From: DATDPY01 sp964395765
GTDB lineage: Bacteria > Bacteroidota > Bacteroidia > Cytophagales > Cyclobacteriaceae
Direction: 5' to 3'
DNA length: 16,650 nt
Assembly: GCA_964395765.1 (NCBI GenBank)
Contig: CAYNCU010000086.1
Location: forward strand, 1-16,650
Below are positions 7,579 through 15,709 of this stretch, in pieces. The notes under the pieces are model-generated. The model was not told where the DNA came from and searched no databases. It was given only the letters and a program-made list of their open reading frames with translations. Every line of letters starts with the position of its first letter. Within the stretch, counting starts at the first letter, position 1. The translations under genes were made by a program, and so were the position numbers.

Positions 7579-7611
7579 AAAAAAAATTCACCCGGAAAAT
7601 ACCCGTGAATT
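7579..7611 (-). terminator. Rho-independent terminator of the Ldh_2 gene
   Basis: AATTCAC (7585-7591) pairs with GTGAATT (7605-7611) around a 13-base loop, and the plus-strand A-run at 7579-7586 reads as a T-run after the stem on the minus strand. It starts 4 bases beyond the stop codon of the minus-strand dehydrogenase. The stem is short (7 bp), so strength is moderate. Confidence 0.6.
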
Positions 7612-7615
7612 GAAT

Positions 7616-8692
7616 CTAAAAATCAATAGAGAATTTCTCCGCCAGGCTTTCAAGGTCATTGACAACCGACTCGTGAAGCGGAATTCCGTTTTTCCCCCTT
7701 TCGATTTCAGATTCCCTTTCCGGATCTCCCGGTATCAGGACTTTTTCATAGCCCTTTACGGTAGGCGCATTTCGAAATCTTTCGATCCACTGGTCCATAT
7801 GTTTTTTAAATACTTCAGCGGGCCGGAAAGCATCAATGCGCATGGCGCCGAAAAAATGCCCCAAGCCGTTTCCGACGGAATTATCATCCAAGGGTAGAAA
7901 ACTCACAAAGGGAGGCGCCCAAGGTCCGTAATTGGCGCCGGAAAAAACAGCAGAAAATATATCTACGATCGCTCCCAGGCAATAACCTTTGTGACTGCCA
8001 TGTTCACGGTTGCTTCCGAGCGGGAGTAAAGCGCCGCCGTTTTTAAGCTCGTTGGCATCAGTGGAATCATCGCCATCCCTGGTCTGTACCCAGCCGGAAG
8101 GCGTGGGCTTGTTTTCACGCTGCAGTATTTCCAGCTTGCCGTTGGCAGCAGTGGCGGTGGCAAAATCAGCTACGAAAGGAGGCTGTTTTCCTGCCGGTAT
8201 GGCAATCGCGATCGGGTTGGTTCCCAGTAACCTCTCTCTTGAAAAAGTGGGTGCAACCAGGGGGCTCGCATTGGTCATCGAAATCCCGATCATATCCTTT
8301 TTCACGGCAAGTAAGGAATGATACCCTGCAATTCCGAAATGATTGGAATTATTGACCGATACCCAACCGGTACCGTATTGTTTTGCTTTTTCAATGGCCG
8401 TCTTCATGGCTTTTGGTGCTACCACGAGCCCGAGTCCTTTATCGCCGTCCAATACGGCTGTGGTGGACGTCTCATGCTCCGTTTTTATTACAGGTTCAGG
8501 ATTTATCCTTCCGGCCTCCCAAAGTCTTACATATCCTGACAACCTGGCTACACCGTGTGAATCAACTCCTCTCATATCGGCTGAAACAAGTACATCGGCT
8601 GCCTGAGCAGCATCTTCAGGAGAACATCCTATTTTTAGAAATACTTGTTGGCTGAATTCAAGTAACTCTTCATGTGTATAAATTTTCTTCAT
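7616..8692 (-). CDS. Ldh_2 family NAD(P)-dependent malate/L-lactate-type dehydrogenase
   Basis: The 358-residue product belongs to the Ldh_2 (type-2 malate/L-lactate dehydrogenase) family, which is unrelated to classical Rossmann-fold MDH/LDH and oxidises 2-hydroxyacids or related substrates such as malate, lactate, ureidoglycolate or sulfolactate. Family signatures are present: RGVDSHGVARLSGY with His46, the VSVNNSNHFGIAGYHS segment with His118, LLGTNPIAIAIP near residues 155-166, and GSHKGYCLGAIVDIFSAVFSGANYG near 232-256. Length is normal. The substrate cannot be inferred from the sequence. The start ATG matches the usual MKKIYTHEELLEFSQQVFLKIG beginning. The gene lies 81 bases downstream of the Ppx/GppA gene and is followed by a terminator. 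Confidence 0.92.
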   Translation of the reverse strand: MKKIYTHEELLEFSQQVFLKIGCSPEDAAQAADVLVSADMRGVDSHGVARLSGYVRLWEAGRINPEPVIKTEHETSTTAVLDGDKGLGLVVAPKAMKTAIEKAKQYGTGWVSVNNSNHFGIAGYHSLLAVKKDMIGISMTNASPLVAPTFSRERLLGTNPIAIAIPAGKQPPFVADFATATAANGKLEILQRENKPTPSGWVQTRDGDDSTDANELKNGGALLPLGSNREHGSHKGYCLGAIVDIFSAVFSGANYGPWAPPFVSFLPLDDNSVGNGLGHFFGAMRIDAFRPAEVFKKHMDQWIERFRNAPTVKGYEKVLIPGDPERESEIERGKNGIPLHESVVNDLESLAEKFSIDF

Positions 8693-8764
8693 CGGGGTAA
8701 AAAATATGAAAATTAATTAGATTACAAGATGACAATCATTTGGATAATCCCGGAAACAACAGAA

Positions 8765-8772
8765 CAAATGTA
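8765..8772 (-). promoter_or_regulatory. Possible -7 promoter element for the Ldh_2 gene
   Basis: On the minus strand this reads TACATTTG, an exact match to the Bacteroidota -7 motif TAnnTTTG. It lies just past the stop of the Ppx/GppA gene and 73 bases before the dehydrogenase ATG. No TTTG is visible at the expected -33 distance, so it may be chance; the two genes could also share a transcript. Confidence 0.3.
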
Positions 8773-8773
8773 T

Positions 8774-9727
8774 TCAGGCGCTTAATTTTTTTACCTGTTT
8801 TTTCTCAAGGGTTGAATATAAAATCCCTTCCTTCAATGAATAAACTGAAGTTTTTATTTTACTAAATCCGTATTTTGTCAGGATAAAATGGATCAGAGCG
8901 GCGGACATAACGATCATATCCACTCGCATTTCGATCATACCGGGAATCATAAGTCTCTCCTCGCGGTTCTTGCTCACAAGGTCTTGGTAAATTTCAAAAA
9001 ATGAATTTACTGAAAGCGGGTACCCGGTGAGGGTAGGATTGCGGATAACATTCTCACGGCGATGGTAAATCTCGATCAGTGTATCGAACGTTCCGGAAGA
9101 ACCAACCAACTGGGTTGGACGGTATTTTTCCAAAGCACTGATCAACGGTTTCAAAGCTTTATTCAGATATTTATTGAGCCTGGTTAAATCATTTTCATTG
9201 ACCGGATCATGAACATGAAATTTATCGGTTAATCGTTGCGCGCCGATCTCAAAGCTTTTTTTCCAGAGAACAGTAAAGGAATTGCCGATAATAAATTCGA
9301 CACTTCCGCCGCCGATATCCATGATCAGGCTGATAGGGTCCCCTAATTCAACAGCTTGCCTTACACCATAATAAATATATTGCGCCTCCTGTGCACCATT
9401 GATTACTTTTATGCTGATCCCGGTTTTTTCGAATATCTCCCTGATAAACACCGGGCCGTTGGTCGCTGTTCTGATCGCGCTGGTGGCGATGGCAATGATT
9501 TCATTTACATGGTAACGTTCAGCCAGGGTTTTAAATCGTATGACTGCGTCAATGGCTCTTTCTTTTGCGGCCCTTGTGATAATTTTCCGGTCGATCCCTC
9601 TCTCCCCGATTTTGACGGGAATTTTTTCTTTCAGAATAACCCGGTGACCCCGCTCGGAAATTTCGACGATTAACAGGTGAAACGTATTCGTTCCGAGATC
9701 CAGAATAGCAATTTTTTCCTGTTCCAT
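8774..9727 (-). CDS. Ppx/GppA family phosphatase (short form)
   Basis: The 317-residue product is an ASKHA-fold Ppx/GppA phosphatase, which acts on polyphosphate and/or the alarmone pppGpp. Key motifs are visible: phosphate-binding loop 1 AILDLGTNTFHLLI (residues 7-20, Asp10), ATSAIRTATNGPVF (81-94), the glutamate in GAQEAQYIYYGV (Glu114), the second phosphate loop LIMDIGGGSVEFIIG (134-148, Asp137 and Glu144), and GSSGTFDTL. The protein stops after the two ASKHA domains and lacks the C-terminal HD-like domain of the 500-residue E. coli enzymes; such short forms are common. Polyphosphatase and pppGpp hydrolase activity cannot be told apart from sequence. The ATG lies 13-15 bases after a predicted transcription start. 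Confidence 0.93.
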   Translation of the reverse strand: MEQEKIAILDLGTNTFHLLIVEISERGHRVILKEKIPVKIGERGIDRKIITRAAKERAIDAVIRFKTLAERYHVNEIIAIATSAIRTATNGPVFIREIFEKTGISIKVINGAQEAQYIYYGVRQAVELGDPISLIMDIGGGSVEFIIGNSFTVLWKKSFEIGAQRLTDKFHVHDPVNENDLTRLNKYLNKALKPLISALEKYRPTQLVGSSGTFDTLIEIYHRRENVIRNPTLTGYPLSVNSFFEIYQDLVSKNREERLMIPGMIEMRVDMIVMSAALIHFILTKYGFSKIKTSVYSLKEGILYSTLEKKQVKKLSA

Positions 9728-9744
9728 ATTCTTAAATAAACGGG

Positions 9745-9752
9745 CAAAGATA
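9745..9752 (-). promoter_or_regulatory. Candidate -7 promoter element for the Ppx/GppA gene
   Basis: The minus strand reads TATCTTTG, an exact and typical Bacteroidota -7 element (TAnnTTTG), 17 bases before the ATG at 9727. Transcription would begin near 9740 and give a leader of about a dozen bases. A clear TTTG at -33 is not seen. The motif sits in the otherwise non-coding spacer between the cytochrome stop and this gene. Confidence 0.5.
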
Positions 9753-9814
9753 CTATAAAAATCATATTTTATTCCTCATACCGGTAATTGTATGAATTTG
9801 CCCTATGCATTTGG

Positions 9815-12169
9815 TTAGTTAGGCTGAAGGGACTTTTTTAAGGCGAGGTAATCCTGATTTTCAGGGTAATATTTCAATAAGAGGTTGGCATAGGTGAGGG
9901 CCTTTTCACGATTCCCCTGGTCCCGGTTAATGGTAGTCAGGGCATATAATAATTGTTTACTATAGGGAGAAGATTTTAATGCGGCTTCCAGGATATCGAT
10001 AGCTTTCCCGTACAGGCCTATAGAATATAAAGCTATTCCATAAGTATAACCGAATTGAGTATTTTCAGGGTCGAGTTTAAAGGCTGTTTCGAATTGCTGC
10101 AATGCACTTGTATGATCTCCTTTCCTGACGAGCAGGAGACCTAGTGCCTGGTGAACCCCTGCCATTTCGGGATTAGCATTTAAGCCTTCATTTAACACGA
10201 GTTCGCCTTGATTATCCCTGCCTTCCTTCCGGTAAAGATCTGCCAGGTTGATGTAACCATAGGGAAGGGAAGGACCAAGCGCAATGGCTCTTCTATAAGC
10301 GTCTTCCGCTTTGGAATCCTGATGCTCCCCGGAATACATTAAGCCGAGATTCAACCATGACGAAGGGAAATCGGCGTTAACCAGTTGCGATTGTTCATAT
10401 TCCCCGGATACCTTACCCAGTAAATCGACGCCGGCCTGGAATTCGGGTTTAATTCCGGATTCGGATAATAGAGCGGCAGCATTGATTCTGATCAACCGGA
10501 TTGTATCGTTGAGCAGGCGGGTCAGGTATTCTGATTTTTCCGGGGCTGGTAAAAGGTTGGCTGAAAGTAAGGCCCCATAGCGGATTAGGGGATCTCGATC
10601 GTCAAGCCCCTTTTCAATGGATGAAATAATATCGGGATTGGAATAATTTTTCAACAGCGATAAGGCTGTCGCTCTTACAATGGAAGCTGTTGAGGTGTCC
10701 GACGTAAGTTGTTCAAGGGCTCGCCGTTCATAGGGTGAGGCTTTTCTTGCACCGGCTATGATTTCACCATAATGGGTACCGTATTTTGCCGGGTCGCCAT
10801 ACCATTTCCGGAAGGCGTTATATGCCCATTGCACGGATTTATCCTTATGGCACTGGTTGCAGGCATTCGGAGTACCCAGCTTTAAACTTAAATCAGGGCG
10901 TGGAATCCTGAAACTGTGATCATACCGCGTGTCCACCACCATGTATTTTCTGGCCGGCATATGACACGACATGCATTGAGCACCTGCGGAACCGGCTTTA
11001 TGAAAATGATGATTTTTACTTCCGTACTTTTCCGCGGAATGACAACGGTAGCAGAGCGCGTTTCCCAGTACCAAAACTTTTGTGCTGTGGGGATCATGAC
11101 AATCCGTGCAAAATACACCGGCTTTATACATCTTGCTTTGAAGGAAGGAATCATATTCATAATCCTCGTCCTCTATCTGTCCATCCGGGTAATACAGGTT
11201 TTCATCCAGGAGGGCCGGGCTGTGCGTGTCAAGCAATGATTTCCCGTATGTATAATTATAACTGATCGTTCCCCTTCTTGAATGACATCTGGCGCAGGTT
11301 TCCAGCAGCTTATGACTGTCCCATTTTGTCGTTCTTACTGCAATAAAGGCTCCTTTAGGAATTACCCATGTTCCTTTAGATGAATCCGTGAATGACATGG
11401 CAAAGCCTTTATGCGGTAATTCCGGGGGGGTGCCTTTTTCTTTGGCTTCAGCCCAGAGCAAGTGAAGAGAAGCAGGCCCGTGACAGGCTTCGCAGGAGAC
11501 ATCGATTTCAGTCCACGAAGTATGATATGACTGGTTTTTGTAATCATAGTTCTTTTTTAGATCGGTGGAATGACATTCGGCGCACATGTGGTTCCAGTTC
11601 TGCATGATGCCAGTCCAGTAAAGAACGTCATTGGGGCGGATTTTTTCATTATTATAAATGTGAAACCAACGTTGTCCTCCTTGCGATTTCGGTCGACAGT
11701 CCCAGCAAATAGGCAGGCATTGGTAACGGCCGCCTGGGAATTCAATGAGGTATTGTTGCAGGGGATAATAACCAAATACATATTTGATCTTAAATTTTTT
11801 CATAACTCCTTTTTCCCCTTCTGTGTATACATAGTATTGATTTTCTTCCCTGAAAAACCTCGAAGTCACCCCAAAATGTGTAAAAGAAGTGTTATTAAAA
11901 TTACCGAGGACCGTGGTACTATCGGCTATATCCATCGCTCTGTCATGATCCGATCCCGAAAATAAGGCATATTCTTTTTCGTGGCATCTTTTACATGACT
12001 GCCTCCCCACGTAAACGGCCTTTTGTCCTTTTAATGTTCTTGGGTTATTGCGGGCCAGAGATTCGGGTTTTTCAGGATGCGTGCAATTGTAAAGAATAGT
12101 GAGAAGGAAAACGAAGGAAAAAATTATTAAAAAAGTAAGTTTCAGGTTCTTTTTCACGAAAGGAAGCAT
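9815..12169 (-). CDS. Membrane-anchored octaheme c-type cytochrome with HEAT-like and TPR repeats
   Basis: With the ATG at 12169 the product has 784 residues. A hydrophobic N-terminal segment (about 11-28, LTFLIIFSFVFLLTILYNC) is a signal anchor or a lipoprotein signal with a poor lipobox ending at Cys29. Eight CxxCH heme-binding motifs follow, starting at residues 59, 196, 226, 292, 354, 373, 399 and 437; the first region resembles the cytochrome c554 family. Residues about 497-575 are helical HEAT-like repeats and about 599-780 are at least four TPR units (SWLNLGLMYSGEHQDSKAEDAYRRAIALGPS, and so on). The protein should be exported and carry electrons or reduce a substrate; the repeats suggest partner binding. 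No substrate can be named. An unusual Cys cluster lies at 151, 155 and 158. An in-frame ATG at 12190 would put seven extra residues ahead of the basic N-terminus and is less likely. Confidence 0.88.
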   Translation of the reverse strand: MLPFVKKNLKLTFLIIFSFVFLLTILYNCTHPEKPESLARNNPRTLKGQKAVYVGRQSCKRCHEKEYALFSGSDHDRAMDIADSTTVLGNFNNTSFTHFGVTSRFFREENQYYVYTEGEKGVMKKFKIKYVFGYYPLQQYLIEFPGGRYQCLPICWDCRPKSQGGQRWFHIYNNEKIRPNDVLYWTGIMQNWNHMCAECHSTDLKKNYDYKNQSYHTSWTEIDVSCEACHGPASLHLLWAEAKEKGTPPELPHKGFAMSFTDSSKGTWVIPKGAFIAVRTTKWDSHKLLETCARCHSRRGTISYNYTYGKSLLDTHSPALLDENLYYPDGQIEDEDYEYDSFLQSKMYKAGVFCTDCHDPHSTKVLVLGNALCYRCHSAEKYGSKNHHFHKAGSAGAQCMSCHMPARKYMVVDTRYDHSFRIPRPDLSLKLGTPNACNQCHKDKSVQWAYNAFRKWYGDPAKYGTHYGEIIAGARKASPYERRALEQLTSDTSTASIVRATALSLLKNYSNPDIISSIEKGLDDRDPLIRYGALLSANLLPAPEKSEYLTRLLNDTIRLIRINAAALLSESGIKPEFQAGVDLLGKVSGEYEQSQLVNADFPSSWLNLGLMYSGEHQDSKAEDAYRRAIALGPSLPYGYINLADLYRKEGRDNQGELVLNEGLNANPEMAGVHQALGLLLVRKGDHTSALQQFETAFKLDPENTQFGYTYGIALYSIGLYGKAIDILEAALKSSPYSKQLLYALTTINRDQGNREKALTYANLLLKYYPENQDYLALKKSLQPN

Positions 12170-12552
12170 GAAACAAATATAAAAAACCATTCATAATTTT
12201 CCCTTTCTATAACCTTTTTACATCGACATCGTATATATCGTTTTAATGCCGTTTGTACGGCTTTACAGGGCTGTATTGTTATTTGGACAGGAATTTAACA
12301 TCGTAGGGAATGGAGATTACAGTGGGTATGGATAATAGAAATAAAATTCCCCAAATCCATGTAAAAATATTGTTTATAGTTGATTTTGAAATCATTAAAT
12401 AAATAGTATATTATATAGAGAAATCAAACCCGGATGGGACATTTTATTGATAACATAAAGTTAATTAAGATTTCAGGTCGATTATTTCATTCTTTGAAAT
12501 ATGGGTTTGACTTTTGCATAAGTATTCATTTTTCATTTAAATTCTATCCCCG
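12170..12552. other. AT-rich divergent intergenic region
   Basis: This 383-base gap lies between the cytochrome gene (-) and a small plus-strand gene, so it should hold both promoters. Beyond the TATATTTG element at its left edge I see a 5-bp hairpin GCCGT-TTGT-ACGGC (12248-12261) and an inverted repeat ATTTCA-N5-TGAAAT (12484-12500). No ORF, tRNA or convincing riboswitch was recognised. Confidence 0.6.
12174..12181 (-). promoter_or_regulatory. Possible -7 promoter element abutting the cytochrome start codon
   Basis: The minus strand reads TATATTTG, an exact TAnnTTTG match, with only TTTC between it and the ATG at 12169. If it is used, the transcript would begin at or next to the start codon (leaderless), and the in-frame ATG at 12190 would lie outside the message. 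No -33 TTTG is seen at 19-21 bases, so this is tentative. Confidence 0.3.
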
Positions 12553-12831
12553 ATGACAGCTAATGACAAAATTGAAAAAGCCTGCAAAGATGCACTGGCG
12601 CATTTCGAAAAATTAGGAGATGAAAAGTTTTACGATATCTGTTCCAAGTTGGAATATGTACTCGGAAGCTACGGTTTTGACAGGAACCCTATTGGCCTTT
12701 ATGAGTATGCGTTGAAATCCGTTGAGATCCTGGAGAACTATAAAGAGCAGAATACAAAGAAGGTTCCTAAAAAATTAATCGATTCCATTCATAAGGCGAT
12801 CAATGATTATTCAAAAGCCAATCAGAGATAA
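12553..12831 (+). CDS. Small helical protein of unknown function
   Basis: I do not recognise this 92-residue protein. It is soluble, rich in Lys, Glu, Asp and Tyr, without a signal peptide or membrane segment, and looks entirely alpha-helical: helix candidates at about 3-20, 24-37 (FYDICSKLEYVLGSY), 45-63 (NPIGLYEYALKSVEILENYKE) and 71-89 (VPKKLIDSIHKAINDYSKA). Two cysteines (11 and 30) are not in a metal-binding pattern. The codon use looks like its neighbours. It stands alone between two minus-strand units, with a strong terminator 24 bases after the stop, which supports it being a real expressed gene. Its role could be regulatory or structural, but nothing in the sequence decides. Confidence 0.72.
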   Translation: MTANDKIEKACKDALAHFEKLGDEKFYDICSKLEYVLGSYGFDRNPIGLYEYALKSVEILENYKEQNTKKVPKKLIDSIHKAINDYSKANQR

Positions 12832-12854
12832 TTGGTGATATTATCAAAATATTT

Positions 12855-12887
12855 AAAGCCGTTCCGGTACCGGGCGGCTTTTTTTTT
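12855..12887 (+). terminator. Rho-independent terminator, shared between converging genes
   Basis: AAAGCCG at 12855 pairs with CGGCTTT ending at 12881; the CCGG-TA-CCGG core extends the stem to about 12 bp with slight internal asymmetry, and the right arm runs into nine Ts. It terminates the small plus-strand gene. The kinase stop codon (minus, 12886-12888) lies inside the T-run, and the minus-strand side of the hairpin has a poorer T/A tract, so it may also end the kinase transcript. Confidence 0.85.
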
Positions 12888-14268
12888 AAAAAATCAGGGT
12901 AAATTCTGTTCCTTCTCCATATATTGATTTTACGGTAATGGTTCCGCTATGCAGTTTCATGATCTGCCGTGATAAGGGCAGGCCGATACCGGACCCGTCA
13001 GGTTTGGTAGTAAAGAAAGGTATAAAAATATTGTCGAGTTCATCTTCCTTAATACCTTCTCCGAAGTCCCGTACTTTGATAAAAATATGTTCATCATGCT
13101 GCGATGTTGAAATTTCGATTTTCTTTTTATCCGCAGAACAATTTTCAACTGCATCCATTGCATTTTTTACAAGATTGATCAGTACCTGCTCAATCATTTC
13201 CGGGTCGGCAAGGATATAAATGGTGGTATCGGTTTCGGTGATCGTAATATTAATTTGTTTTCTTTTCAATTCGGATCGAAACAATAATTCCGTTTTTACC
13301 AATAAGTCATGAACACCGGTATTAATAAACTCAGGAATGTTCAGGTTGGTAATGCTTTTGGTTGCCCCGACGAAATTTGATAGACCCTTGCTTCGTTCTT
13401 CTATCGTCCGGATCCCTTCCGACAATTCATGAAGATCGATCTCATTTCTTAAAATTTCTCCATCCTGACCGGATGAAACATTCAGGTATTCATTTAAACT
13501 CTGGAGAAGTACATTGGCCAGGGTAGCAATCGGAATAACAGAATTCATGATTTCATGATTGATCACCCTTACCAGTTTCTGCCATGCATCGATTTCCTTT
13601 TCCTCCAGTTCCCGGCGTACATCATGCAGGGTGATCACCTTCATGTATTGTTCATCCACCTTGATTTCGGTGGCCTGCAGGGAAAGCGGAATCATTTCCC
13701 CGTTCCGGATGAATTTAACCAGGCACTTTTTCCCGCTCCCAAGTGAATCAATGGCATTGAATAGCGAATCATCTATCTTTCTGAGTACCTCGAGCCGGTT
13801 TAAATAAGGCCGCTGCAAAAGTTTTCTGGTGGCTTCATTGTATAACAGGATCTCTCCCTTGTTATTGTAACTTATCAACCCCACATTGACCTGGTCAACG
13901 ATTACGCGCAATAAATGATGCCTCGCTTCCATCTCCGAACGGATGTTCTTGAATTTCCGGATTACGTCATTCAGGAGCTGGGCCAGCCGGCGATCATGTT
14001 CATTCTGATTTTTCACCTGGAAATTCATGGTGAAATCGTTCTGGTTGACGGCGTCCAGGAAATAAATAAAGCGTTCTTTAAACTTTTCAAGGTAATGGAT
14101 CAGTTCGATGATCAATACGATGGTAAGCAGGCTCAGCCAGAAAATCAGTGTCCATAGGGACGTTTTTAAAATAACGAAGACCAGGCCCATTAAGGCCGCA
14201 TAGATCAGGACAATACGCGCGAGGATATTAATTCTGAAATTATGGAAAAAATATTTCCATGTTTTCAT
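12886..14268 (-). CDS. NtrY-like membrane sensor histidine kinase
   Basis: The 460-residue protein has two adjacent membrane segments (about 16-36 and 38-58) with almost no periplasmic loop, a linker that may be HAMP-like, a PAS domain at about 117-220 (LLRVIVDQVNVGLISYNNKGEILLYNEATRKLL), and the kinase core. The phosphoacceptor is His238 in VINHEIMNSVIPI, the NtrY-type H-box. ATP-binding boxes are the N-box NLVKNAMDAVEN (Asn365/Asn369), DFGEG (401-405), FIPFFTTK (415-422) and GSGIGLPLSRQIMKLHSG. All catalytic residues look intact. With no periplasmic domain, the signal is probably sensed in the membrane or by the cytoplasmic PAS. Its start overlaps the response-regulator stop by 4 bases, so the two form an operon and almost certainly a cognate pair. 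Confidence 0.93.
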   Translation of the reverse strand: MKTWKYFFHNFRINILARIVLIYAALMGLVFVILKTSLWTLIFWLSLLTIVLIIELIHYLEKFKERFIYFLDAVNQNDFTMNFQVKNQNEHDRRLAQLLNDVIRKFKNIRSEMEARHHLLRVIVDQVNVGLISYNNKGEILLYNEATRKLLQRPYLNRLEVLRKIDDSLFNAIDSLGSGKKCLVKFIRNGEMIPLSLQATEIKVDEQYMKVITLHDVRRELEEKEIDAWQKLVRVINHEIMNSVIPIATLANVLLQSLNEYLNVSSGQDGEILRNEIDLHELSEGIRTIEERSKGLSNFVGATKSITNLNIPEFINTGVHDLLVKTELLFRSELKRKQINITITETDTTIYILADPEMIEQVLINLVKNAMDAVENCSADKKKIEISTSQHDEHIFIKVRDFGEGIKEDELDNIFIPFFTTKPDGSGIGLPLSRQIMKLHSGTITVKSIYGEGTEFTLIF

Positions 14269-15653
14269 GACTGGATATTTATCCTGAACTTTCTGATTTT
14301 TCGGTAAAGGGTCGTTCTGCCGATACCCAGTTCTTCTGCGGCCTTTGAAAGATTGCCTGTATTTTTCTGAATGGCATTTAAGATCGTTTTCTTTTCAATG
14401 TCCATCATATTCACAGTATCTTCCGTTATTCGCGGAAACGGGTTGGTCATATCTTTTCCGGATAGAAAATCGGCGACCTTCAGTTCCTTGTCATGGGCCA
14501 TGATCACCGCACGTTCCACGGCATGCCGTAATTCGCGGATATTCCCCGGCCAGGGATAATCCATTAGGGATTCCATGGTATCGAAACCTACAGAGACTTC
14601 ATGCTTTTTATATTTTTTTGAATAGATGTTTAAAAAATGGCGGATTAACCCGGGGATATCCTGTGGTCTTCGCCGAAGCGGGGGAAGGTCAATAGATATT
14701 GTATTGATTCGATAGAGAAGATCCTGGCGGAATTGCCCTTTTTCGCTTTCTTTTTCAATGTCTTTATTGGTGGCACAGATCAGCCGGCAGTTGATTACTA
14801 CCGGATCAGATGATCCAACTTTTTGAATCGTTTTGCTTTGAATGGCCGTAAGTAACTTGGCCTGGAGATTTAAATTCAGGTTTCCTATTTCATCCAGGAA
14901 TAGGCTTCCTTTCTCAGCCATTTCAAAACGTCCGGTCCGGTTTTCCCTCGCGTCGGTAAATGCTCCTTTTACGTGCCCAAAAAGTTCAGACTCAAACAAA
15001 GATTCCGGAATGGCGGCCAGATCCACTTTGATAAAAGGATTCCAGGACCGGCTCGATTTACGGTGAATATTTCTTGCTACCAATTCCTTGCCCGTGCCGT
15101 TTTCGCCAAGGATAAGAATATTGGCATCGGTATTGGCAATTTTATCAATCGTTTCAATCACCGGTTTCATGACCGGATCTTTCCATATAAATTCGCCGAA
15201 TTCCTTATCCATATCCCCTAAAAGGATTTCCTGGCTTGACTCCAGTTCCCTTACCTTTTTTTTCGACACGATAAGTTCGAATGCATTTTTTACTGTTGAT
15301 AAAAGTTTTTCACGGCTCCATGGTTTCGTCAGGAAGTCCACCGCGCCCAGTTTCATCGAGGCTACTGCCACCTGAATATCGCCGTAGGCTGTATCCATGA
15401 TGATATAGGCCTCAGGATTTATTTCATGCAGCTTCTGTAGCCACTTCAGGCCCTCTTCTCCCGACGTGGCCCCGCTGCGGAAATTCATATCGAGAATGAT
15501 AATGTCATATTTTTCTTTTCCAATGCGTTCATAAGCCGTTACAGGGTTATTTTCCGTATCTAACTTCTTAAAATGATCTTTCAGGATCATCCGGGCTGTG
15601 TAAAGAACCCCCTGGTCGTCGTCGACTATCAATATTTTACCATTTTGTTGCAT
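14265..15653 (-). CDS. NtrC-family sigma-54-dependent response regulator
   Basis: The 462-residue protein has three domains. The receiver (1-125) has acidic residues DDD at 11-13, phosphoacceptor Asp55 (IIILDMNF), Thr88 and Lys110 (FLTKPW). The AAA+ sigma-54 activation domain (about 157-385) has Walker A GENGTGKE (183-190), the sigma-54 contact loop as GAFTDA (230-235) in place of GAFTGA, Walker B LFLDEIG (251-257) and RQDLLYRIN. The Fis-type helix-turn-helix is at about 430-456 (NLSKAAEELGIGRTTLYRKIRKF). It binds enhancer-like DNA and drives open-complex formation by sigma-54 polymerase. I chose the ATG at 15653; a TTG at 15665 would add four residues. It is the first gene of the operon with the kinase. 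Confidence 0.95.
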   Translation of the reverse strand: MQQNGKILIVDDDQGVLYTARMILKDHFKKLDTENNPVTAYERIGKEKYDIIILDMNFRSGATSGEEGLKWLQKLHEINPEAYIIMDTAYGDIQVAVASMKLGAVDFLTKPWSREKLLSTVKNAFELIVSKKKVRELESSQEILLGDMDKEFGEFIWKDPVMKPVIETIDKIANTDANILILGENGTGKELVARNIHRKSSRSWNPFIKVDLAAIPESLFESELFGHVKGAFTDARENRTGRFEMAEKGSLFLDEIGNLNLNLQAKLLTAIQSKTIQKVGSSDPVVINCRLICATNKDIEKESEKGQFRQDLLYRINTISIDLPPLRRRPQDIPGLIRHFLNIYSKKYKKHEVSVGFDTMESLMDYPWPGNIRELRHAVERAVIMAHDKELKVADFLSGKDMTNPFPRITEDTVNMMDIEKKTILNAIQKNTGNLSKAAEELGIGRTTLYRKIRKFRINIQS

Positions 15654-15709
15654 TGGCTGGGACAATAATTAGGGAAATTAGGAATCCTTCAATATCCATA
15701 CAAGCAAGT

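Noticed and set aside
8010..8655. Several plus-strand open frames opposite the Ldh_2 dehydrogenase
   Set aside because: The minus-strand frame has full family motifs across the region; the plus-strand translations have no motif, and real bases cannot be split between both.
12248..12265. Hairpin GCCGT-TTGT-ACGGC followed by TTTA as a terminator or small RNA end
   Set aside because: The stem is only 5 bp, the T-run is short, and no gene ends upstream of it on the plus strand.
12484..12500. Inverted repeat ATTTCA-N5-TGAAAT as a possible third binding site of the sigma-54 regulator
   Set aside because: The spacer is 5 instead of 3 bases and the outer base differs (A/T for G/C). In AT-rich DNA such a 6-bp repeat is expected by chance, and no sigma-54 promoter is near it.
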